Source: DSYU01 sp964437595 | GTDB lineage: Bacteria > Chloroflexota > Anaerolineae > Anaerolineales > Anaerolineaceae | Assembly (NCBI GenBank): GCA_964437595.1 | Contig: CAYTHO010000153.1 | Span: forward strand, 1 to 8,083 | Direction of reading: 5' to 3' | Length of the DNA stretch: 8,083 bases | Part shown: positions 1 through 5,264 of the stretch, piece after piece | How positions within the stretch are numbered: position 1 is the first letter of the stretch | Layout of the letters: each line of letters begins with the position of its first letter | Made by a program: the position numbers and the translations under genes | Notes under the pieces: model-generated | Database searches by the model: none | Told to the model about the DNA's origin: nothing | The model's input: the letters and a program-made list of their open reading frames with translations, nothing else

Positions 1-2
1 TT

Positions 3-25
3 GGGGGGTGGGTGGGGGCAGGGGG
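3..25 (+). other. Canonical G-quadruplex motif
   Basis: Four G-tracts of 6, 3, 5 and 5 bases (3-8, 10-12, 14-18, 21-25) are separated by loops of T, T and CA. This meets the strict definition of four runs of at least three G with loops of 1-7, and loops of one or two bases are expected to give a very stable fold. It lies on the plus strand, which is the template strand for the transporter gene ending at 77, and its last G is the first base of the adjacent palindrome. A role in blocking or ending transcription is inference. Confidence 0.8.
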
Positions 26-53
26 TGTAGTGTAGTACTACACTACACTACAC
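25..53. repeat. Perfect 24-bp palindrome built from TACAC/GTGTA pentamers
   Basis: Positions 25-36 (GTGTAGTGTAGT) are followed directly by their exact reverse complement at 37-48, with no spacer. Read as pentamers there are two GTGTA units (25-34) and three TACAC units (39-53), so one arm has an extra unit. It lies 24 bases beyond the transporter stop. It could fold as a hairpin in that transcript, but no U-run follows on the minus strand (a C-rich tract does), so it is not a standard intrinsic terminator. A dimeric protein binding site or a slippage-prone repeat are alternatives. Confidence 0.75.
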
Positions 54-76
54 TTCGGGGGCAAGTAAGGTTGAGG

Positions 77-1309
77 TCAGGCGATGACGAAGGTGAGCCA
101 GAGGACGGCGATGAGCAGGGAGACGAGGGTGATGATGAGGCCGGATTTGGTGTACTCCCAGAAGCTGAGGTCGATGCGGTAGCGGTTGGCGGTTTCGGCG
201 ACGATGAGGTTGGCGACGGAGCCGAGCAGGGTGAGGTTGCCAGCCAGGGTGGAGGCGGCGGCGATGGTGAGCCAGCCGAGGCGGGGGTCGGGCATGCTGG
301 AGGCGATGGGGCGCAGCAGCAGCACGGCGGGGACGTTGGAGATGAGGTTGCTGAGGACGCTGGTGAAGACGGTGAGGTTGAGGATGTTGGCCTGGGCGGC
401 GATTTGTTCGAGGTTGACCAGGGTGCGGGTGACGCCGCTGGTCTCTAATGATCCGCTGACGATGAACAGGCCGGAGAAGAATACGAGCAGGCTCCAGTCG
501 AATTCGGCGAAGACGGTGTGGGGCTGGTGACGGCGGGTGATGAGCAGGATGTTGGCGGCGATGAAGGAGGCCAGGGCGATGGGCGCGCCGGCGAGGAAGG
601 CGACCAGCAGCCCGGCGGTGACGACCAGGGTCTTGACCAGCAGGGGGCGCGAGATTTCCTGCGCGTCGAGCTGGGGCGAGTCGAAGCGCTGGCCGGAACG
701 CAGCTCGCGGGGGTACATTTTGACCAGCACGAGCCAGATGATGCCCATGCTGAGCAGGGCGATTGGCGCGAGTGCCAGGGTGAAATCGAGGTAGGAGATG
801 CCGGAGGCGATGCCGACGATCATGTTCTGCGGGTTGCCGGTGAGGGTGGCGGTGGAGCCGATGTTGGCGGCGGTGGCGAGGGCGACAAGGTAGGGCAGGG
901 GGTTGCGCTTGAGGCTATCCAGCAGGTTGATGAGGAAAGGGGTGAACATCAGGCAGATGGTGTCGTTGAGGAAGAGGGCGGAGAGCAGGCCCAGGACGAC
1001 GATCTCGAAGGCCAGAAACGAGCGGGGGGTGCGGGCGAAGCGCACGAGCCACTGCCCGGCCACGGTGAAGAATCCGGCTAACTTTAAATTGGCGTTGATG
1101 ATCATCATGCTGAACAGCAGGATGAGGGTGTCAAAGTCGAGGTAGGCGGGGAGGTCTTCGAAGCGGACCTGGCCGAGCAGCAGCAGCAGGGCAACGCCCA
1201 TCAAGGCGATGGTGGTGCGGTTGGATTTGATGATGGGGTAGCGGCCTACGGCGATCCCGATAAAGGTGACCACGACCACGGCGAGGGTAATCCAGGGGGT
1301 AGGCTGCAC
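77..1309 (-). CDS. ArsB/NhaD/SLC13-type (IT superfamily) ion transporter
   Basis: A 410-residue integral membrane protein with about ten hydrophobic segments, expected in the cytoplasmic membrane. It has the internal duplication of the ion-transporter superfamily. First half: LFLNDTICLMFTP at 112-124, then NIGSTATLTGNPQNMIVG at 149-166. Second half: SNLISNVPAVLLLRP at 320-334, then STLAGNLTLLGSVANLIVAE at 353-372. Residues 57-79 likewise resemble 270-292. These paired hairpin-plus-motif units form the substrate and ion site in ArsB, NhaD and SLC13/DASS proteins. The Gly-Asn-Pro-Gln-Asn loop is typical of the ArsB/NhaD side, but the substrate (Na+/H+, arsenite, dicarboxylate or other) cannot be fixed from sequence. 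The length is typical. The start is GTG at 1307-1309; there is no Shine-Dalgarno, but a TATAAT box sits 7 bases upstream, which supports a leaderless message. The unknown membrane-protein gene lies 75 bp upstream on the same strand. Confidence 0.9.
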   Translation of the reverse strand: MQPTPWITLAVVVVTFIGIAVGRYPIIKSNRTTIALMGVALLLLLGQVRFEDLPAYLDFDTLILLFSMMIINANLKLAGFFTVAGQWLVRFARTPRSFLAFEIVVLGLLSALFLNDTICLMFTPFLINLLDSLKRNPLPYLVALATAANIGSTATLTGNPQNMIVGIASGISYLDFTLALAPIALLSMGIIWLVLVKMYPRELRSGQRFDSPQLDAQEISRPLLVKTLVVTAGLLVAFLAGAPIALASFIAANILLITRRHQPHTVFAEFDWSLLVFFSGLFIVSGSLETSGVTRTLVNLEQIAAQANILNLTVFTSVLSNLISNVPAVLLLRPIASSMPDPRLGWLTIAAASTLAGNLTLLGSVANLIVAETANRYRIDLSFWEYTKSGLIITLVSLLIAVLWLTFVIA

Positions 1310-1316
1310 GGCGCAA

Positions 1317-1322
1317 ATTATA
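1317..1322 (-). promoter_or_regulatory. -10 box of a leaderless promoter for the transporter gene
   Basis: The minus strand reads TATAAT here, followed by seven bases (1316-1310) and then the GTG start. RNA polymerase normally initiates 6-8 bases after the -10 box, so the transcript should begin at or beside the start codon. No purine-rich ribosome-binding site fits between. The -35 region is weak, with no good TTGACA match at 16-18 bp. The gene therefore probably has its own start despite a same-strand gene just upstream. Confidence 0.6.
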
Positions 1323-1384
1323 ACGCTATTTCGTTTTGGAGACGGGATTTGACCCGCGCCGGTCTGGAGGCAGGGGCGGGCCGG

Positions 1385-2107
1385 TTACCAGGGCTTGTGG
1401 ATGACCTGCCATTTCATCAGGATTTCGATGCCCATCCAGAAGATGAGGACGATGGGCGCGGCGCGGCCCCAGGCCACGGCCCAACTGCGCGTACGGTACA
1501 GGAGGTAGATGAGAAAGGGGGTGGCCGCCAGGCTGACGATGAGAATGCCGCTGGTGAGCCAGGAGTGGATGCCGAAGGCGGGGCTATAGTAGGCGGTCAG
1601 CTCGAACATGTGACCGATCCACACGGTGTAGAAGAAGCCAAAGGCCACGGCGGGGGTGTGCCAGTGATCGGCATGGGGGGCGGCGGCGGGCAGCCCCAGC
1701 CATTTTTGCAGAACGACGAAGAAGTCGCAGCGGGTCTCTTTGCGCAGGGCGAGGAAGATGGTCAGGACCAGCACGACGCCCCAGATGGCGGGCTGGGTGT
1801 ACAGCTCACCGGCGGAGAGGATCTCGCCGACTGCCGACCAGAAGAATAACCCGGCGAACAGCCCGAGACCGGCCTGCACGGCTGGGCGGCTGCGGCGGGA
1901 GAAGAGGATCAGCGCAACGGCGCCGACCAGGAAGAGGTAGAGGGCGGGCGTTTCGAGGTTGGCGTCGTAGACTTTGACCAGGAGCATGTGGCTGAGGCCG
2001 AAGCCAAGCAGGACGATGAAGAAGGCGTACAGGCCGGCGGGGATTTTTTGGAAGAAATTTTCCCGTTCGGTTTGCGACAATGAGGTGGCGGAGATCGACT
2101 GGCTCAT
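1385..2107 (-). CDS. Uncharacterised histidine-containing polytopic membrane protein
   Basis: A 240-residue protein I do not recognise. After a polar N-terminus (1-24) come about six or seven hydrophobic segments, roughly 25-46, 54-70, 76-93, 105-121, 153-170, 183-205 and 212-231, so it should sit in the cytoplasmic membrane. Histidines cluster at H145, H148 and H150 (HADHWH) in a loop just before the fifth segment, with H40, H166 and H181 in or near other segments. That could bind a metal or haem, but no known motif is complete and this is inference. The C-terminus is basic and aromatic (KWQVIHKPW). The ATG at 2105-2107 has a strong AAGGAGG ribosome-binding site, unlike the transporter downstream. 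Promoter not identified. Co-transcription with the transporter is possible, since they lie 75 bp apart on the same strand. Confidence 0.8.
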   Translation of the reverse strand: MSQSISATSLSQTERENFFQKIPAGLYAFFIVLLGFGLSHMLLVKVYDANLETPALYLFLVGAVALILFSRRSRPAVQAGLGLFAGLFFWSAVGEILSAGELYTQPAIWGVVLVLTIFLALRKETRCDFFVVLQKWLGLPAAAPHADHWHTPAVAFGFFYTVWIGHMFELTAYYSPAFGIHSWLTSGILIVSLAATPFLIYLLYRTRSWAVAWGRAAPIVLIFWMGIEILMKWQVIHKPW

Positions 2108-2117
2108 GGGATGGAGG

Positions 2118-2124
2118 CCTCCTT
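2118..2124 (-). promoter_or_regulatory. Strong Shine-Dalgarno AAGGAGG
   Basis: On the minus strand AAGGAGG ends 10 bases before the ATG at 2107, near the long end of usable spacing. It fixes the start of the membrane-protein gene and shows that this organism uses SD-led translation alongside the SD-less starts at 1309 and 2629. Confidence 0.8.
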
Positions 2125-2273
2125 GGATGGGGTGATGTTGGGTTGTTCGATTTAGATGCGGGGTGATCTATGCAGTAGATGATAGCAGATTTGGGGCGGG
2201 GAGGCTATCCTCCATACGAGGGATTTTGGGGGTTTCTATGCAAGGCAAACCTTACCCTTAAGAAAAAGATCAC

Positions 2274-2307
2274 CGCAAAGACGCAAAGAGGCGCAAAGAA
2301 CGCAAAG
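2274..2307. repeat. CGCAAAG interspersed repeat cluster
   Basis: Four exact copies of CGCAAAG start at 2274, 2282, 2292 and 2301, spaced 8, 10 and 9 bases apart, in the intergenic region between divergently transcribed genes. From memory, clusters of this kind (reverse complement CTTTGCG) recur in intergenic DNA of many unrelated environmental bacteria and give rise to spurious short proteins containing an AKTQR-like string, exactly as one reading frame does here. Their function is not established. The copies and spacings are directly visible; the link to a wider family is recall. Confidence 0.75.
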
Positions 2308-2433
2308 TTAGGAATGGCAAAAACCACCTCTCTCTCTACGGGCAAGGGCTCTTGCTGGTGGATCATCCCCTGGGTGGGTCACGGCTGGTTTTTTCGGATT
2401 TCAGGCAATAGTAAAGGGGCTGCCCGTGAGGAA

Positions 2434-2486
2434 GGGCGCAGCGCGGTGGTTGGCGGATATATACGGCTGATCGTCCCGCTGCGCCC
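2434..2486. repeat. Long-range inverted repeat with a 33-nt loop
   Basis: GGGCGCAGCG at 2434-2443 is the exact reverse complement of CGCTGCGCCC at 2477-2486, enclosing 33 bases. A competing pairing of AGGGGC (2415-2420) with GCCCCT (2483-2488) is possible. It sits about 140 bp upstream of the beta-helix gene start. No U-run follows, so it is not an intrinsic terminator. It may be a structured RNA or the remnant of an intergenic repeat element; I recognise no family. Confidence 0.5.
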
Positions 2487-2511
2487 CTACCGGCGGCGGT
2501 GGCCCAGGTGA

Positions 2512-2537
2512 AGGACCTAAACCGAGGACCTAACCCG
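2512..2537. repeat. 13-bp tandem duplication
   Basis: AGGACCTAAACCG (2512-2524) is followed immediately by AGGACCTAACCCG (2525-2537), with one mismatch, and a third partial AGG follows. It lies about 75-100 bp upstream of the predicted -10 box of the beta-helix gene. It could be a pair of direct-repeat regulator sites or simple slippage. Confidence 0.55.
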
Positions 2538-2616
2538 AGGTTCGGCGCACAACTGCCATTGCTTTTCGAAACATTTATATGTGCTGAACCTGGTGCCTTC
2601 TAAAGAATTGAATGCG

Positions 2617-2622
2617 TATAAT
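2617..2622 (+). promoter_or_regulatory. -10 box of a leaderless promoter for the first beta-helix gene
   Basis: TATAAT is followed by ACATAT and then ATG at 2629, leaving six bases between the -10 box and the start codon. Transcription should begin at or next to the A of ATG, and no ribosome-binding site is present. The -35 region is poor. This favours the ATG at 2629 over the in-frame GTG at 2581, which would lie upstream of the promoter. Confidence 0.65.
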
Positions 2623-2628
2623 ACATAT

Positions 2629-5088
2629 ATGCGCATATCTCGTTTCTATCACCTGCTTGTGATTCTTTTTCTGCCTGCCGCGTTTGGGATGCCTGCCGCG
2701 CGGGCGGAGGCCGCGCCGGTGACGTATTATGTTTCGTCGTCGGGCGGTTCGGACAGCAATACCGGGCTTTCAACGGGGGCGCCCATTGCCACCATTGCGA
2801 AGGTCAATTCGCTCACCTTGCAGCCGGGCGACCGGGTGCTGTTTAAGTGCGGCGACACCTGGCGGGCCGAGCAGCTGGTGCTGAGCGAATCGGGGCTGCC
2901 GGGGGCGGAGATTACCTTTGGCTCTTACCCGGCGGGCTGCGCCAACCAGCCGGTGCTGTCTGGGGCGCGCCCGGTGAGCGGCTGGACGCTGGACGCGGGC
3001 AGCGTCAACGTGTACCGCGCGGACCTTTCCCCGGCGATGTTCCCCAATGGGATCAACCAGTTGTTCCGCGCCGGGCAGCGCCTGACCCTGGGGCGCTGGC
3101 CCAACCTGGACGCCGCCAATGCCGGTTATGCCTTCGTGGATGCGCATACGGCGGGTTCCAGCCAGATCACGGACAACCAACTGCCCCCCGGCAATTGGAC
3201 GGGCGCGATCGCGCACATCAAGAACATCCGCTGGTCGATGCTGGACCGGCAGGTGACGGCAACCAGCGGCCACAGCCTGACGCTGAACAAGGGGCTGTCG
3301 TGCCTGACTGATGGCTGGAAGGACTGCGTGGGGTGGGGGTATTTTATCAACAACCACCGCGCCACGCTGGACCAGGACGGCGAGTGGTACTACGACGAGT
3401 CTACCCGGCGCGTCTATCTATACTCGGCTTCCGGCGCTCCGGCGAATATCGAGGGGTCGGTGGTGCTGGAAGTTGCCGAACCCCTGCGGCACGGCGGGGT
3501 GATGCTGAGCGACGGGAGCGCCACGGCGTATGTGACCCTGGATAACCTGGCGGTGGTGAACTGGTTCAACCACGGCATCGGCACGCCGGGCGGGATGAAC
3601 GCTAATACGGATATCTACCACCACCTGACCCTGCGCAACCTGACCATCCGGGATGTGGACGGGGCCGGTGTAAACCTGAGCAGTTGGCTGGAGAAGCCGC
3701 TGGTGGGTCCAAAGGGGCTGCGCGGGGGGCATCACCTGCTCTTTTCCAACAATGTGATCGACGGGGCCAATTCGTTCGGCATCAGCGGCTACTTTGCTGA
3801 GTCGACGTTCGAGCACAATACGATCCGCAATATCGCCGTGGTCAAGAACCTGGGCAAGAGCGGCATGGGCTGCGGCCTGACCACTGGCGAGTGCACCGAG
3901 AACGGGGACGGCCTGCGCATCCGCACGTATCAACCACTCTACTCCGGCTTCGGCAACGCGCTGCGCTACAACACCTTTGAATTTATCGGCTATAACGGGG
4001 TGGACGTCTTCGGGCATGATACCACCCTGGAGCGCAACGTATTCACGCGCACGTGCGACACCAAAGCCGACTGCGGGGCGGTGCGCGTGTTTGGCGACGA
4101 TGACCTGGCGAGCACCCCGGTGTATAACATCCACCTGATCGAGAATATCATCTACGACATCCGCGGCAACGTGGACGGCTGCCATGCTTCGCGCCCGCCG
4201 TTTGGCATGGGGCTGTATATCGACCACTACTCGCGGGACGTGGAGACGCGCGGCAATACCATCATTGACACCTCGGTGACCGGGATCCTGTACCAGAATT
4301 CCACGGGGGTGATCCGCGGCAACACGGTCTTCAACGCCTCCAACGGCACGGCCTTCAGCGCGCAGATCAGCCTGGCTGGCGATGCGACGCGCGCTACGCT
4401 GGACCATAATTCTGTCTACGGCCTGACCGCCAACGCCTGGACGCTGTACGTGTACGCTCCATCCAGCAACGTGGTGGCTTCCGATTGGAATGCCTTCTTC
4501 CAGCCGTACGTCAACCAGCATATCGCTTACAGCGATGCGTGGAAGCGCCTGACGTTTGCCGGATGGCAGAGCCTGAGCGGGAAGGACGCGAACTCCACGA
4601 CGAACTGGTTCACGCAGGCGGCGGGGGAGGCTTCGCGCGGGAAGATCTTCTACAACAAGAGCGCTTCTACGGTGACGATCGACCTGGGCAGCCGCCAGTA
4701 CCTGGACCTGTGGCAGGCGCCAGTGGCGGGCAGTTTGAGCCTGGCGCCGTTCAGCTCGCGGATCCTGGTGGATAACGGCCCGGCGGGGCTGGCGCTGCTG
4801 GGCATGCAGCCGGGGATGTGGGGTGCGTCCGACGCGCGGGATTTCACGCTGCAGGTGATGGGGACGGGCTTCACCAGCTCGAGCGTGGTGCGCTGGAACG
4901 GGGCGGACCGACCGACGACCTGGGTGAGTTCTACGCGCCTTAATGCCGCGATTTCCGCGGCGGATGTGGGCGCGGTGGGGGAGTACCGGGTGACGGTGTA
5001 TGATCCGGCGCATAAGGAGACGGCGCCGCTGGTGTTCCGGGTGGTGGAAAAGGTGTATCCGGTGTATCTGCCGGTGGTGGGGAAGTGA
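2629..5088 (+). CDS. Secreted right-handed beta-helix protein with IPT/TIG-like domain and C-terminal YLP tail
   Basis: An 819-residue exported protein. Residues 1-26 are a signal peptide ending ARA before EAAP. Next comes YYVSSSGGSDSNTG (33-46) and the PGDRVLFKCGDTW stretch (66-78), a lead-in typical of secreted pectate-lyase-like and other polysaccharide-acting beta-helix proteins. Parallel beta-helix coils with SNNVIDG, EHNTIRN, RYNTFEF, ENIIYDI and RGNTIID type turns run from about 290 to 600. Residues 738-805 resemble an IPT/TIG immunoglobulin-like domain (MGTGFTSSSVVRWNG, then YRVTVYDP). The chain ends PVYLPVVGK. Several cysteine-rich loops (about 415-422 and 476-482) could form disulfides. 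Catalytic residues are not evident, so it could be a lyase, hydrolase or epimerase, or simply a structural or binding protein. An in-frame GTG at 2581 would spoil the signal peptide. The next gene converges on it tail-to-tail. Surface location and polysaccharide binding are inference. Confidence 0.88.
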   Translation: MRISRFYHLLVILFLPAAFGMPAARAEAAPVTYYVSSSGGSDSNTGLSTGAPIATIAKVNSLTLQPGDRVLFKCGDTWRAEQLVLSESGLPGAEITFGSYPAGCANQPVLSGARPVSGWTLDAGSVNVYRADLSPAMFPNGINQLFRAGQRLTLGRWPNLDAANAGYAFVDAHTAGSSQITDNQLPPGNWTGAIAHIKNIRWSMLDRQVTATSGHSLTLNKGLSCLTDGWKDCVGWGYFINNHRATLDQDGEWYYDESTRRVYLYSASGAPANIEGSVVLEVAEPLRHGGVMLSDGSATAYVTLDNLAVVNWFNHGIGTPGGMNANTDIYHHLTLRNLTIRDVDGAGVNLSSWLEKPLVGPKGLRGGHHLLFSNNVIDGANSFGISGYFAESTFEHNTIRNIAVVKNLGKSGMGCGLTTGECTENGDGLRIRTYQPLYSGFGNALRYNTFEFIGYNGVDVFGHDTTLERNVFTRTCDTKADCGAVRVFGDDDLASTPVYNIHLIENIIYDIRGNVDGCHASRPPFGMGLYIDHYSRDVETRGNTIIDTSVTGILYQNSTGVIRGNTVFNASNGTAFSAQISLAGDATRATLDHNSVYGLTANAWTLYVYAPSSNVVASDWNAFFQPYVNQHIAYSDAWKRLTFAGWQSLSGKDANSTTNWFTQAAGEASRGKIFYNKSASTVTIDLGSRQYLDLWQAPVAGSLSLAPFSSRILVDNGPAGLALLGMQPGMWGASDARDFTLQVMGTGFTSSSVVRWNGADRPTTWVSSTRLNAAISAADVGAVGEYRVTVYDPAHKETAPLVFRVVEKVYPVYLPVVGK

Positions 5089-5114
5089 GGGGGGACGTAT
5101 CCAAGAGAAAGCAT

Positions 5115-5136
5115 GCAACTTCGCCATGGGAGTTGC
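5115..5136 (+). terminator. Weak candidate hairpin downstream of the first beta-helix gene
   Basis: GCAACT (5115-5120) pairs with AGTTGC (5131-5136) around a ten-base interval that allows two more pairs, U-G and C-G. It begins 27 bases after the stop. It is followed by G-runs of five and six (5137-5141 and 5143-5148) rather than a U-run, so a classic intrinsic terminator is not supported. The rest of this 176-bp convergent intergenic space holds no gene; base composition drops from GC-rich to AT-rich across about 5150-5270. Confidence 0.3.
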
Positions 5137-5264
5137 GGGGGCGGGGGGCCTGTTACACTGCATTTTTGAGGCAAAGTATTTGGGATCTTTTGGCTACACC
5201 GCTATGGGCTTTTCCTGACCACTCCATAATTGGCAAAGGTATTTGTTAATTCACATAAATTATC

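Larger units (their letters stand above)
2108..2628. other. Intergenic region without a supported gene
   Basis: About 520 bp between two divergent genes. Besides the SD at 2118, the CGCAAAG cluster, the 33-nt-loop inverted repeat, the 13-bp tandem duplication and the -10 box listed separately, it holds a small hairpin (GCAAG 2342-2346 with CTTGC 2351-2355) and a short CT run near 2330. An open frame covering 2179-2511 is judged spurious: it runs through the repeat cluster, has no SD, and has mixed composition with no family resemblance. No tRNA or riboswitch is visible. Confidence 0.6.

Noticed and set aside
518..1081. A 187-codon plus-strand frame (and 8-448) opposite the transporter
   Set aside because: Gly/Glu/Asp-rich strings are the reverse complement of hydrophobic membrane codons. 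The minus strand carries clear transporter motifs.
2341..2397. Possible terminator with hairpin and T-run near GGTTTTTTCGG
   Set aside because: The stem before the T-run is too weak and distant, and no gene ends upstream of it on that strand.
2179..2511. A 110-codon open frame in the intergenic region
   Set aside because: It reads through the CGCAAAG repeat cluster (giving the AKTQR-type string seen in spurious predictions), lacks an SD, and crosses an inverted repeat. No family resemblance.
5137..5148. Second G-quadruplex downstream of the first beta-helix gene
   Set aside because: Only two G-tracts (five and six bases) are present, so a standard four-tract intramolecular motif is not met.
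3418..5163. A 581-codon open frame on the minus strand across the first beta-helix gene
   Set aside because: Its product is rich in His, Arg, Ala and Val with no domain, signal or membrane logic, as expected for the antisense of a GC-rich gene. The plus strand encodes a coherent signal peptide, beta-helix and Ig-like domain.
5170..5245. GGCAAAGTATTTGG (5170-5183) and GGCAAAGGTATTTG (5232-5245) as island attachment repeats
   Set aside because: The copies lie on the same side of the island, differ by an inserted base, and have no partner at the right boundary.
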